A stretch of DNA of 64,000 bases from Pectinophora gossypiella (GCF_024362695.1 NC_065406.1:1054001-1118000); one strand, 5' to 3'. Positions 19,633 to 29,680 are shown, counted from the stretch's first letter. Translations and numbers: made by a program. Notes: generated by a model not told the origin, from the letters alone.

Positions 19633-19944
19633 CCCGGTATCACCTCTTTGGGTTTTATAGTCCCTCGTTTTAGAGAATACATTTAGCCGTGTATTTTAAG
19701 ACGGCCGTCCAATTAAGCAGTAGTGGAGCGATCCAGATCGCTTTTGGTAATTAAACTGAATTGAAACTTTAAGTAGCAACAAGTTAGGATTGCGATTCAA
19801 TTGAGCTAAAACGCGGTTACGGTGTATTTAGAGGTACGTAATGAAATGGTAGAGTTAGTCGTGTGTCTTCTAAGATCTTGAAAAGTAAGGAAATTCGTAA
19901 ATCAGATAAACAGAAAAAATACATTGATTTTTGAACATCTTAGA

Positions 19945-20050
19945 CATACATAAAACCCACGCCTATTTCCCACCGGCGTAAGCAGAGACTACGGAATTCC
20001 ATTTGCTTCGATACTGACAAACTTCTCTTGCTCCACTTTCATCATTCGTT
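19945..20050 (-). pseudogene. RTE-T LINE fragment, ORF C-terminus
   Basis: On the minus strand it encodes a decayed ...RSKWNSVVSAYAGGK-stop, the same end as the better frame at 44465-44615. A GCGTGGGTTTTATGTATG tail follows. It carries frameshifts against that copy. Confidence 0.65.
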
Positions 20051-20134
20051 TAAAGGATAGTCGCATTCAAGATATTTCACCTTAGTTGGTCTACTACATG
20101 TGACTGAATAAATACTAAATAAACGACGAACAAA

Positions 20135-20310
20135 TGCTTGGCCGGACAAATGGGGAGCGCTGAAGGCTCTCACCCGATACAACCTTTAAGACAACAGCCC
20201 TGAGGGTGCCCAGTTGGGCGCGAACCTCGGCTCAGGGCGTCGTCTGAGAGGAAAAATATTTGAAAGAATTAATCGACCCTAGTGTGTTGATAGCGATAAG
20301 CGCTGATTGA
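20135..20310 (-). mobile_element. REP-B copy, 3' end missing
   Basis: GGCCGGACAAATGGGGAGCG through CGGCTCAGGGCGTCGTCTG to GATAAGCGCTGATTGAGG; the poly(A) side is absent. Confidence 0.82.
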
Positions 20311-20875
20311 GGCAAGCATGAGCAACGTAGATACGAGTAAAACTAAAAGATCCCCTTAAGCCGGAACTTTCCCTGACACGGCGCCAATGTAAAACCCCGT
20401 AACCGATCTAGATTATTATGGGGTCGCCAAAACCACCTGCGAGATTGCGTCACACACACCCGTTAAAATCCGTTCCGGACGTTTACGGACCGCGCCGCGG
20501 TTGATTTACGCCGTTCCAATCGCCTGCTCCGTGAACGGCTGCTATTTTTACATGGCTACATACAAATACATGCCTAAACTCGCGCTTGTATTCCTTAAGG
20601 GTGTGTAGTGAGTCACCCCTCGTTTATATTAATCGCACCATATTTAGAGTAGGTATCCTAGTCTCAACCTTAAAGTTGTAACCTTAATTCTAACTGATAA
20701 TGGGTCACGGTAATGGGTACTACTACATAAATACAATAAATAACATACATATAAACTTATACTTATTTTTAGTTTGTATATTTATTTATACTTACTTATG
20801 TACGTAAGTATACACATATAGCTAGCTAATCAGTGGTGCACTACGTTTCTAACGAACACATTAACTCATAATTAA
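20311..20875. other. Single-copy GC-richer island, no gene recognised
   Basis: 20380-20560 contains CpG-rich, non-repeated sequence (GGACCGCGCCGCGG, CGTTCCGGACGTTTACGGAC) that does not recur. It could be conserved non-coding DNA; no frame or splice pair supports an exon. Confidence 0.35.
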
Positions 20876-20879
20876 CACA

Positions 20880-20893
20880 CTCATACACACACG

Positions 20894-20951
<58 letters not shown>

Positions 20952-20966
20952 CAAACACACACACAT
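20880..20966. repeat. (CA)n microsatellite
   Basis: About 85 bp of mainly perfect CA repeats with a few CG and AA interruptions at the edges. Confidence 0.97.
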
Positions 20967-21382
20967 TCGCACTATCGCTAGAAATTGTAACCTAAGTTAA
21001 GATTTACTTTCTTTGTATTCTTTCTTTCTATTTTTTTTTTATTTTATTAAGTATTTAATGTTTCACTCTTACCTAAATCTTGCAAACATTCACTTGTTAC
21101 TACGGAAGAGCGTTGGCTACTGACACAGGCTCTTATGCTTAAAAGGAGTCATCAACCCTAACTTAGAAACACTATTGTAAAGTGAAATAAAATATTTTCA
21201 TTTTCATTATTTTGAACAATCTCCTCCAAGCCCCATCACCACAGATGGGCAGAGCCACAGTAGGAAGACAACTTGAAGTCAATATCTTTATCATTAACGC
21301 AAAAATATCCCAAATTTATTTTGCTTTTTTTTGCAAATATCCAGTTAGAACTAACGTAAGTTGTCGACATACAAAAGTTGAA

Positions 21383-21470
21383 ATCAGAATCTTTTGTTCA
21401 ATGTAATTGTCATAGATAAACTTGTTGAATGTCAATTTAACATTTTTGAATCTACGTCATTTCACAAGGT
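21383..21470 (-). mobile_element. LINE-J 3' UTR fragment
   Basis: AATCTTTTGTTCAATGTAAT, TGTCATAGATAAACTTGTTG and ACGTCATTTCACAAGGTGT are the complement of the LINE-J 3' end. Confidence 0.8.
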
Positions 21471-22015
21471 GTCTGATAGGTTATTTTACAGAAGCGACTG
21501 CCTGACTGACCTTCCAACCTGCGAAGGGAAAACCAGCCCAATACAGGTTAGACACATATCTCCGAAAATGCATTTCTCGGGAATGTGGGTCTCCTCACAA
21601 TGTTTTCCTTCCGCTAAGAACGTGATAATCATTTATGATTTAAACATGAATTTGAAAATTATTCGACAATCATTGGTTTAGGCCTGTCCTATTGTCAGTG
21701 CATTTTTTAAATTATCCAAAATCTTCCTTCTTCCCTTCCCCGTGTAGAACCGAACCTGTCAAAAAAATCATAAATGATCTGAACATGAATTCAAAAACAA
21801 ATTCGACAATTGAATTAGGCCTGTGTTGGATTCGGAACCGCGATCTCAAAGCGAGAAGTAAGCGTTTAAACAAAGACATAAGTACTCACTTAATATTTAT
21901 TTTACTCGTATTTCTGTTTTTGAAACTTAAATAGCCTTAAACGTTGTTGATATTAGTGCATATTAATGGTTATTTCAAACTATTTATACCTAGTCAAATA
22001 AATCGTACACTTAAC
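21471..22015 (-). repeat. SINE-4-containing block duplicated at 32275-32712
   Basis: A SINE-4 copy in minus orientation (ACAGAAGCGACTGCCTGACT, GGATTCGGAACCGCGA) followed by about 130 bp of non-SINE sequence (TAGCCTTAAACGTTGTTGAT, ATTAGTGCATATTAATGG). The same junction occurs at 32275-32712. Both copies share CGGAACCGCGA against the family's CGAACCTGCGA. A further inserted stretch (TGTCAGTGCATTTTTTAAAT) here also matches 47415-47455. Confidence 0.8.
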
Positions 22016-22324
22016 AGTTTAAATTAGACTAAAATAAAAAGAAAGAGTGCATCCACAACGTTTGAATCCCAAGAGATTTATAACAGAGCGTTAAAAGAGA
22101 ACGAATATAAGGCAAGCTTACCAAAATAGCTCGATTTGGATAGTTTCCTCCAGACAAATCACTTTATAATGCCTGCTAATGATTATTAGCATTTAAAAGG
22201 TAAATTAATATTGCAACAGGGATTAGTATTCGGCCAAGGGTTAAGTATTCTGTGGTTATCAATATTTGAATTTGGTCATAACCTTTGAAGATTTGTCTTT
22301 GAGATCTAACACTGTCAATAATGT

Positions 22325-22395
22325 AGGTTTGTCCGGACAAGTAGTTAATGCCATACGCTGCAAATCTACAATAAATAATGTCAAAAAAAAAATCA
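22325..22395 (+). mobile_element. REP-B 3' end fragment
   Basis: TTTGTCCGGACAAGTAGTTA to AATAAATAATGTCAAAAAAA: the last about 70 bp of the family with poly(A). Confidence 0.75.
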
Positions 22396-22475
22396 TTGTT
22401 TTACTTTAAATGTTTTTATTGAATTTACATTTTGACGAACAAAATGGCGGAGTATGATCTAAAATCTTTAACAAG

Positions 22476-22558
22476 CGAGAGTCCTCAGCGCTACCCATTT
22501 GTCCGGCCAAGTATATAATGACATCGTAGACAACACTACAATAAGTTACTTAAAAAAA
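22476..22558 (+). mobile_element. REP-B 3' end fragment (second)
   Basis: GAGAGTCCTCAGCGCTACCC, ATTTGTCCGGCCAAGTATAT and a diverged ACAATAAGTTACTTAAAAAA end. Only 80 bp from the previous fragment, in the same orientation. Confidence 0.7.
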
Positions 22559-22604
22559 GATTACTAATGAAACTTAAGTAGACTGCTATTATTATAATTG
22601 TATC

Positions 22605-22660
22605 CTATACCTAAGGTTGCCTGGAAGAGATCGCTACCTTAGCCGCCTTTTGTAGCATTT
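22605..22660 (+). repeat. REP-K fragment
   Basis: TAAGGTTGCCTGGAAGAGAT followed by CGCTACCTTAGCCGCCTTTT matches the start of REP-K at 690. Confidence 0.6.
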
Positions 22661-22727
22661 ATTTTGTTATGTTGTTAGTATTGGGTATAAAATCAACCGG
22701 TGTTATTGTAATATAATAACCGATATT

Positions 22728-23005
22728 ATTGGGGTTCGATTCCCGATGGGGACATTATCGGAATCACTTTGTGAGACTGTCCTTTGTTTGGTAAGAACAT
22801 TGCAGGCTTGAATCACGTGATTGTCCGAAAAAGTAAAATGATTTCGTGCTTCGGAAGGAACGATTAGCCGTTGGTCCCGGAATACTAGCCTAAACACTTC
22901 CACCCGCAGTGAAGCAGCGTGGTGGAGTATGCTCCATACCCCCTCCGGTTGTTTGAGGGGAGGCCTGTGCCCAGCAGTGGCACCTGTATAGGCTGTTTAT
23001 GTTAT
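22728..23005 (+). mobile_element. SINE-2, 5'-eroded
   Basis: B box GGTTCGATTCC, then TCACTTTGTGAGACTGTCCT, TCACGTGATTGTCCG, and the family's distinctive end CCCAGCAGTGGCACCTGTAT followed by AGGCTG. The A-box part is degraded. SINE-2 shares its head with SINE-1 but has a different 3' end (complete copies: 55404-55707, 58532-58875). Confidence 0.82.
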
Positions 23006-23426
23006 GTTATAATTATAACTCCGGTTAATTTTTACTATCACACAACACATTTAAAACCTGTTAACGGTACGTATTTATAAAAAAAAAAACCTGTTGAAAT
23101 GTAACTTTCTTTACAGCAGAGCTACAATATCTGTTCCATTCAAAATAAACTGACACACGCGTCATAGAAAATTATTTTCCACATTGTTGCAGCGGACACG
23201 ACAGACAAATGGCTGAAAAAACGTTATGACAGTCGTTTGAATGGTTTATTTTTCGAACGGCACAGTTTAAAATGTGATCTAGCGCGTATCTGTCGGCGAT
23301 AGGCGTTGACGTGTCGTGATCGGTACGACATCGACGCACGCGCCGGCGTCGGTGTTAACGCGATCGACGGCGATCGGTCGCCATTAGCCGTCATCACTAG
23401 TGATGTGCCGGATCGTTAAAAATGTA
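23006..23426. other. Single-copy CpG-rich island, no gene recognised
   Basis: 23260-23400 is rich in CG and in short self-complementary pieces (GATCGACGGCGATCGGTCGC, CGACGCACGCGCCGGCGTCG). It contrasts with the AT-rich flanks and does not recur. A regulatory element or 5' exon is possible but not shown. Confidence 0.35.
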
Positions 23427-23720
23427 CGATCTCCGTGGTCTAGTGGTTGAGCCTTGGGCTCACGATCCGGAGGTCCCGGGTTCGATTCCCGGTGGGGACA
23501 TATCACAAAATTCACTTTGTGGTCCCTAGTTTGGTTAGGACATTACTGGCTGATCACCAGATTGCCGAAAGTAAGAAGATCCGTGCTTCGGAAGGCACGT
23601 TAAGCCGTTGGTCCCGGTTACTATTTGCAAGTAAGTAGTCGTTACGTGAGTCATGTCAGTAACCCTGACACCAGGGTTACCTCACCTCACAACCCACACG
23701 ATAGAAGAAGAAGAAGAAGT
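23427..23720 (+). mobile_element. SINE-1, near full length
   Basis: CTCCGTGGTCTAGTGGTTGA (A box), GGTTCGATTCC (B box), a body with a short internal deletion after GAGTCATGTCA, and a (GAA)n tail ending at about 23718. Confidence 0.9.
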
Positions 23721-24302
23721 ATATACGTGGATGCGGTTCCGAATATGGATATTTAGTGTCAAGATCCGCGGATGCGGATACGTTATCTTTCTTTTACTTA
23801 GATCTCATTGTAACTATAAAAAAAAACGGAAATTTATAAAAAGCAAAAAGCTCGGTGGGGTTCGTTCTTTGTTCATCTTGCGATGGATGTACTTAGACTA
23901 CCCCAATTCGGATATTCGCTTATTTTATGTGTAATTTTAAAGATCATACTTAGAGAATCATTAGTAGATAAGTTTTAACATGCGTTTTTACATGTTGTGT
24001 TTTAAGGGAGCATTTTTAATTGAGCCTATAGTTACTTAGGTGTACTTAGTTTTTTTAGTAATTTAGCTTTAATATTTGTAATGTTAAGATTAAGAATATT
24101 TAATTGTTAAGTATATTGGACTAAAAAGGAGAAATAATAAATGAATTGTATTCAAAAATATAATAATGTGATTGTTAAGTTTAGATTTGTCATATGTGTT
24201 TTAAAATGACATTTCCTCTGTGGTGAGATAATACAGCCAGTTCCGAGACACTAGATTTTTTTATTAGAAGCAGCACATTCACCATAGTAATTAGAATAAG
24301 AT
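23721..24302. other. No gene recognised; REP-S piece inside
   Basis: 23848-23935 (AAGCTCGGTGGGGTTCG, CTTGCGATGGATGTAC, GACTACCCCAATT) is a REP-S fragment. A 93-codon plus frame overlapping the SINE tail is chance. The rest is AT-rich. Confidence 0.45.
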
Positions 24303-24402
24303 TAGGGGGTTAAAACGCCACATCGAAGCAAAATAATTCATCTAAAAAAAGCTTTATTGCTATCTGACAGTTGTTTGCGTTGCGCACTTACTTTTATATT
24401 AC
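24303..24402. mobile_element. MITE-F left arm
   Basis: GGGGGTTAAAACGCCACATC through AAGCTTTATTGCTATCTGAC to TTGCGCACTTACTTTTATAT. The right arm is replaced by the TA run that follows. Confidence 0.8.
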
Positions 24403-24435
24403 CTTTTATATATATATATATATATATATATAAAA
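24403..24435. repeat. (TA)n microsatellite
   Basis: A short TA run lying exactly between two MITE-F pieces. Confidence 0.9.
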
Positions 24436-24590
24436 GGGAGGTAAGGTTAAAATAGCCACGTCGAAGCAATTCATCTAAGACAGCAATATTGCAATTTGAC
24501 ATTTGCGCATATAAAAGTAAAAATGCTCAATGCAAGCAAATGTCTTGAATAGACGAATTGCTTCCATGTGGCCTTTTTAACCCCCTAGTT
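24436..24590. mobile_element. MITE-F, complete palindrome
   Basis: GGTTAAAATAGCCACGTCGA at the left pairs with CATGTGGCCTTTTTAACC at the right. The arms meet near CATATAAAAGTAAAAATGCT. It is the clearest full fold-back copy of the family in the window. Confidence 0.85.
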
Positions 24591-24599
24591 CTTAAAAAT

Positions 24600-25746
24600 A
24601 ATTCTTCCGCAAATCAGCAATCGCAAAAACAAATAACCGAACCGCCAAGATTGGCGGTCGTCTGACGATCGGACCGGAGATACGCGCGGACCCTAAGGCG
24701 CCGATATCGCGCCCATTTGCAGCGGACCGCCGAACGAAATGACGTCATAATGTGCCACTAAATAACCCCGGGGATGTTTTAATGACGTGCCTTTGGGAAA
24801 CTTTTTATATTCCCGTAAACACGGCCAGGGAAGTCATTTGTGCCCTGGGTAATGGTGCTAATTTTCCGCCACCAAAATATGCCAAATATGCCGCGCGAAT
24901 TGGGATCGTGTAAAGCGATTAACAGATGGCATTGCGCACGATGACTGCGAGCACATTTTGTCCCGGGAACCTCTGTGGGTGAGCGGATTTGGTACGTTTA
25001 CACGGCAAATCTTTGAGAAGTTAGAATGAATGCTACTTAACGTCGACGGAGTACTGTGCGTAACTGATTGTGACGTGAAACGAAAAAGGAAGAAAAAATA
25101 ATATTTTTATTTTTGATATTCTTTCGCTTCGCCTGCCAATTAATTTGTTTACATTTTTTAGTATACGTAAGTATGTTGTGTTTTATAATTATTATCATTG
25201 TGGCATCCTCACATGACAAACTTTCTGATTCTATTTACTTCTAAATATTTTCTATCGAACTGAGATTATATACTTACATCATCTTTTTTATTTACCTTTC
25301 AAGAGAGAATGCCGACGATGGAGAGAATAGCTGGCCAAAGTAGGTATATAAAGAATAAAACCCAAATACAGGAAAATTAAGCTCTAAAAAGTATGAAATA
25401 AGAAAATATTTTCTGCAAGTCTTCCAAATGTTGATGTTTAAGAGATAGCAAAACAAATTCTTAGGACAGATTGGCATTGGAAAAGCGGTCAGACACATAA
25501 CCCTTCTTTTTGCTTCGGCTATGTCGGGTAAAAACGAACCTGTAAGGATGCTCAAAACAGACAGATTTGAGAAGATTACTAGAAAATAGGGAATGCAATG
25601 CATAGCGAGCTTTCGTGAAATTTTTCGGAATTAATCCCGAAGCATAATATGGCGGGATCCCATTCGAGATTGATGGGATTGGGCGAATCTCCTTGAGTTA
25701 TACTTTTTGTTTTGATTATGCTGATTTCCAAAGAAAACGTAATTAT
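24600..25746. other. No gene recognised; GC-richer single-copy block at 24640-25000
   Basis: 24640-25000 is non-repetitive and GC-richer, with the palindrome ACCGCCAAGATTGGCGGT near 24640 and an ATGACGTCAT palindrome near 24740. It looks like conserved non-coding DNA, which is untested. 25292-25603 has a 103-codon minus frame of low-complexity hydrophobic sequence with no domain I know. Confidence 0.35.
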
Positions 25747-25759
25747 TTAGTTAGTGATA

Positions 25760-26041
25760 CATGCATGTATGTATCAATTAAATAATTATACATAAACTCA
25801 CGCCCGTAATCCCTAATGGGTAACAAGTAATCAAAGACAACTTGCAGCCACTGTTGATACGATGTCGTAAGCTGGATATGATGAACCTTATGGTGATAAG
25901 GGATCAGCCTATCGCCCATAACATTAGTCCATCATGTTAGAGGACACAATCCCTCTGGCGATTTTTACGACATGCCCGGGAAGACAAGCAGCTGAACGTT
26001 TTCTATGTTTTTTATTTGCTCCCAGAACAGCATAGAAGCAG
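25760..26041 (-). mobile_element. REP-D full-length copy with 13-bp TSD
   Basis: CATAAACTCACGCCCGTAAT to CCAGAACAGCATAGAAGC in plus reading. It is flanked by exact copies of TTAGTTAGTGATA (25747-25759 and 26042-26054). The tail side is a degenerate ATGCATGTATGTATC stretch. Confidence 0.92.
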
Positions 26042-26054
26042 TTAGTTAGTGATA

Positions 26055-26744
26055 TTGAAGAATAAAGGTTTCAGCTTTCTTTCAAAAAAATATTTTGTTT
26101 TAAATTAACCTTACTATCACAAACAAGTAGTTCTCGTCGTTTTCAGCTATCCTAATTTTTTTTTATGAACTAGACGAGATTTCGAAAATTTCAGGAGCCC
26201 GCGGGATTGGAAATATCAATCCCGCGGGATCTCGAATTTGAGATCTCGACTCGGGAGTGCATTTCCTACTAGAAAAGCAGACCCTGGTACTGGTACTAGG
26301 CCGGGAAAATGCTAGGCAGAAGAAGAACATAAGACTGTTTCTTCACACAGAATCCTTGCTACCATATCACCCGGGCAGACATCTACCATCTCCAAATTCG
26401 CCATCATTGTGGGAAACAAACAACCAACAACCTCACCCCATCCGAGTGGATTACGTTTACGAGTGCGGTCCATTCTGCTGCATCCCCACTTGTTGTTTAT
26501 TATGTTTATTATACTAGTTAAGTTACTTTGTTTGGTTGTCTTCGGAAGTATAAGATAGTACGGAGTGAGTGGAAATACCGGATGAGCTGAGGACTTCGCA
26601 ATAACGCAATGGCTAAGCACCCTCACTTATGAAGAAACTGAAGATATTCTAACTAGAATAGCATAACGTCTGTCTGTCTTATATACCTGCTTGTGGCAAA
26701 CTCTGATCCGATCCCTAGGAACCTTGTGTCTCCGTAGGGCATAC
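26055..26744. other. No gene recognised
   Basis: Overlapping chance frames on both strands (86 and 104 codons at 26257-26626) lack recognisable domains. A GAGCCCGCGGGATT inverted pair occurs near 26195-26225. Confidence 0.35.
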
Positions 26745-26826
26745 ACACACATTCTCTCTCTCACACACACACACATACACTCATCCAAACACACACACAC
26801 ACACACACACAGAGAGAGACGCACAC
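26745..26826. repeat. (CA)n/(TC)n compound microsatellite
   Basis: Runs of CACACA interrupted by CTCTCT and followed by GAGAGAGA; about 80 bp. Confidence 0.95.
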
Positions 26827-26944
26827 AGTCGCACTGATATTATGAATTAATTTTGTGGAGCAAAAATAAAACCACCATTCTTGTATATAGTTAAACAGGA
26901 AGTCTCTTATTTATATAATATATACATGTACGGTTTGAACAGAT

Positions 26945-27110
26945 ATCAATAAGAATTTTCCCGTCGGAAAATTCATGATTTTTTTTTGTGTATTTTGAGA
27001 GAGAGATCCATACTTTTGCGACGGAAAATTCCACTTGATATCAACTGTGAATCATGGTCTGAATCATCTCTCAAAGTTTTCGTTACGATGTCACTATCAC
27101 TCTATATTGG
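26945..27110. mobile_element. MITE-R copy, left end missing
   Basis: CCCGTCGGAAAATTCATGA, a spacer, then GCGACGGAAAATTCCACTTG, AATCATGGTCTGAATCATC and TTTTCGTTACGATGTCACT. The central hairpin and the right arm are intact. Confidence 0.78.
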
Positions 27111-27139
27111 TGGTTACCTAAAACGGTGTATATCGAAAT

Positions 27140-27250
27140 CTAGAGGTAGAACTGGGGATACCCGGGTGGGCACGAACCTCTACTCCAGACGTCTGCGGGG
27201 ATTACTTGGAGAGAAGCGGCCCAAAGTGGCTGATAGTGATAAGCTCTGAA
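27140..27250 (-). mobile_element. REP-B-related, strongly diverged
   Basis: GGATACCCGGGTGGGCACGA, ACCTCTACTCCAGACGTCTG and TGATAGTGATAAGCTCTGA align with the REP-B middle only loosely; an old copy or a sister family. Confidence 0.45.
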
Positions 27251-27443
27251 GGAGACATTTCCATCTTTGTAGTGATTGATTTTCGTTGTCCAAATAGGTA
27301 AAAACATATTGACTGAAAACGCACAGCTAGAGGCTACAAAGTTGTTAATGTTGACAGGTAATAGAAAATTATTTTTTTTAGCAAATTAACTTATTAATCA
27401 TAACTACGGATATAATGGGAATTTTGTCAAAATTATTACAAAC

Positions 27444-27605
27444 GGGAAGAGAGGAAGGGGTAGACCTAGGATAACATTTATGAAACAAATAAAAGAGAAG
27501 GTGCAGGTCGTGTCGTATCGGGAGGTGAAGGTTTTGGCGGGAAGAAGAGAGGAATGGCGGTTACTCCACCGACAAGAGCGCAGCTCTTAAATAGAGAGAG
27601 AGAGA
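27444..27605 (+). pseudogene. RTE-N LINE fragment, longest C-terminus
   Basis: An open 48-codon run plus TAA (27588-27590): GKRGRGRPRITFMKQIKEKV, then SYREVKVLAG and EEWRLLHRQERSS, followed by a (GA)n tail. GRGRPR near the C-terminal end, followed by a WxxLxxxR-like motif, is typical of RTE/BovB-type ORFs. 5'-truncated. It is almost identical to 1161-1262, so the family was active not long ago. Confidence 0.82.
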
Positions 27606-27619
27606 GACACGTATACATA

Positions 27620-27705
27620 TTATAAATAAACTCACGCACGCAATACTTAAAGGAGTGGGCAGAGATACAAGTAATAAGAAGCGTTATGATGGATGTGATT
27701 GGCTA
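27620..27705 (-). mobile_element. REP-D, diverged 3' part
   Basis: ATAAACTCACGCACGCAATA, GGAGTGGGCAGAGATACAAG and TATGATGGATGTGATT follow the REP-D 3' half with an internal deletion. Confidence 0.6.
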
Positions 27706-27737
27706 AGGCCCATAAAGAGAAAATTAAAACGAAAAAA

Positions 27738-27815
27738 TCCCACTCGGACGGGACTTGAACCCGTAGCGCTTGTTAAGCCGGGACGAGCGTGTTAACTATT
27801 ACACCACCGGGTCCT
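27738..27815 (-). repeat. tRNA-derived sequence (SINE head or tRNA relic)
   Basis: Minus strand: GGACCCGGTGGTGTAATAGT (A-box region), then GGGTTCAAGTCCC (B box and T arm) 55 bp on. The acceptor ends (GGACCCG and AGTGGGA) do not pair, so a working tRNA is unlikely. It is the only copy here, so the SINE assignment is unproven. Confidence 0.5.
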
Positions 27816-28014
27816 CTTCCTGTCCATGCGAAATGCTTGATACCTAGATCATCATTAAGCCGACACCAGCGCCATCTATCTAGAATATTGAGTACTAATA
27901 TTTACTAGACTGATAAGTCTGTTCTAATTTTTGTCAACTCTATAATAATTTATATGTTTTGTTTTTGTACGCGTCTTTCATATTCATTTATTTATTGCAT
28001 GTAACATAAATTGA

Positions 28015-28275
28015 GGTGTAACATAGTAAAAAGGTACATGTGACGCCCTGCAAGGGCACGGCAATATAAAAGAGGCGATACTAGGTGCCTTATTATAATA
28101 ATATATATAATATCTAACTAAATATACAATTTATCAATAAAATTATTAAAAAATCCACAAATAACCCGCCCTGACCGTTCCCGGTGCAAAGATGCCCAAA
28201 ACGCTCGCCGCATTACCGCGCTGAATAGCAATGGCCAACCTTTGCTCCAAGAACGAACCGGAGCGGCAGTCATCT
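28015..28275 (-). pseudogene. LINE-U ORF C-terminus and 3' UTR
   Basis: The minus strand at 28155-28275 encodes RSGSF, LAIAIQRGNAASVLG and FAPGTVRAGY, the same C-terminus as 60019-60240. A UTR ending TGCAATAAATAAATG follows at about 28015. A non-LTR retrotransposon end of unknown clade; 5'-truncated. Confidence 0.75.
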
Positions 28276-28589
28276 AACTAAATAGTATTATTAAGTAATT
28301 AGGTACAAAATTATATATTACACCTGTTTAGAATGCCATACCTGAAAAACTTAATAAAAAGATAAGAAAAAAAAAAAAACTTCTAGACGTAATAAGCATC
28401 TTTGTCAAATGTTCAGCCTCAGACAAGCTTGCAGTCTAGTGCAGCTGTAAGGGGCTAAATTAGTGCAAGAACAACATATTCCCTGGTGGTGGTATGTCTT
28501 CATTTCACGGACTTCGCGAGCAAACCGGCATTTGTATAATTTAACCTATTTACTGTTTTGTACTTAGCTTTTTTTCTGTGACTTCTTTT

Positions 28590-28640
28590 TTTTACCTTTG
28601 ATGGGTATACTCTTGGCCCCAGACTTGCGCGAAGGCATTG
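28590..28640 (-). mobile_element. LINE-L 3' UTR fragment
   Basis: TTTTTTTACCTTTGATGGGT, then CAGACTTGCGCGAAGGCATT: the complement of the UTR at 10137-10200. Confidence 0.7.
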
Positions 28641-28675
28641 ACTATTGATTAATATTATTTATTTGTATGTCGTTT

Positions 28676-28972
28676 CCGAGGAGCTCGGTGGCGCAGCGGT
28701 AAACGCGCTCGGTCTTCGATTGTTGAAGTTAAGCAACATTCGCAAAGGCCGGTCATAGGATGGGTTACCACAAAAAAAAATTTTTATCTCGAGCTCCTCC
28801 GTGCTTCGGAAGGCACGTTAAGCCGTTGGTCCCGGCTGCATTAGCAGTCGTTAATAACCATCAATCCGCACTGGGCCCGCGTGATGGTTTAAGGCCCGAT
28901 TTCCCTATCCGTCCATAGGGAAGGCCCGTGCCCCAGCAGTGGGGACGTTAATGGGCTGATGATGATGATGTC
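28676..28972 (+). mobile_element. SINE-3, full-length tRNA-derived SINE
   Basis: Starts GAGGAGCTCGGTGGCGCAGC (A box TGGCGCAGCGG). A degenerate B-box region GGCCGGTCATAGGAT follows, then a body ending CCCAGCAGTGGGGACGTTAA and TGGGCTGATGATGATGATG. The (GAT)n tail equals the tail of the RTE-N copies with LHRQERGS ends, so that LINE may supply its enzyme (inference). Other copies, all minus: 42961, 45775, 47953, 50532, 56930. Confidence 0.88.
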
Positions 28973-29087
28973 GTTTCCATATCTCGGGCCTATGGACTCC
29001 CGGACTTTTGGAAGGCGTGCGTTATTATTGACTATTGTATGTTTCGTCTTCTCTTTAATTTGTGCCATGTAAGCTCTACAAATTAAA

Positions 29088-29335
29088 TTAAAATTCAAAA
29101 ATACTCGTATCTGTATTCAGGCGATAATATAGTTACATTTTGAATCGTATTTTTTTACGTAATGAACGTCTCATCCGCCTAAAACTACTGCAGCTTCTCA
29201 CAACCTGTATAGCCGGGGAAAAGAAGCTGCAAGGAAAAGGGGTCATAGACGTTTTTATAAAAGACCATGAAATATTATTTTACAATGTAATAATTTGCCT
29301 GTAATTATCCGTTCCCAGTCAGATAATCGCATTGG
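29088..29335 (-). mobile_element. LINE-X 3' end copy
   Basis: Matches 12040-12290: ATTCAAAAATAC tail, GAACGTCTCATCCGCCTAAA, ACTACTGCAGCTTCTCACAA and CCTGTATAGCCGGGGAAAAG, extending to about the stop codon of ORF2. Divergence of about 10-15 percent by eye marks an older copy. Confidence 0.88.
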
Positions 29336-29395
29336 TGTTCTTGGTCTTTCCCTGTTCTCTTTCCTTCTATCTACCGTTCTATGATGTTTTTAATA

Positions 29396-29437
29396 ACTTC
29401 GTCGTGTCTTATAAGGAAGTCAAAAAAATGGCCTTTT
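29396..29437 (+). pseudogene. RTE-N short fragment
   Basis: CGTCGTGTCTTATAAGGAAG, TCAAAAAAATGGCC matches 40169-40201 (encoding REVKELA). It is broken by the LINE-L copy that follows. Confidence 0.55.
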
Positions 29438-29680
29438 TAAATAATATAGGCTTGAGTTTGAACACACTCTCACCTGATGGTAAGTGACCATGTCGTCTAG
29501 GGTGTATCACGCTTACCTAGCAAATGCCTATTCACTCTAGCCTTGAAGACTCCCAGATTATAACGAGACGGAAAAACATACGACGGCAGACAGTTCCAAT
29601 CTTTCGCTGCTTAGACCTTTGATAAACAAGAGTGGAAAATACTACTCTGACAAGAGCGTGGCTTTTAATGATGTTAATTG
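29438..29680 (-). pseudogene. LINE-L ORF C-terminus
   Basis: The minus strand encodes AAKDWNCLPSYVFPSRYNLG, then VFKARVNRHLLGKRDTP and a stop, with an in-frame stop just before AAKDW. The pattern WN.LP...F....NLG.FK.RVN is typical of the end of a non-LTR reverse transcriptase. Same family as 10074-10136, 50935-51060, 51810-51935 and 61692-61772. Confidence 0.8.

Noticed and set aside
20880..20966. CRISPR-like or satellite array
   Set aside because: It is a plain CA microsatellite; no repeat-spacer structure occurs anywhere in the window.
25292..25603. 103-codon minus frame as a membrane protein
   Set aside because: Hydrophobic because of T-rich composition; no conserved pattern and no splice or start context.
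27738..27815. Functional tRNA gene
   Set aside because: A and B boxes exist but the acceptor stem does not pair; reported only as a tRNA-derived relic.
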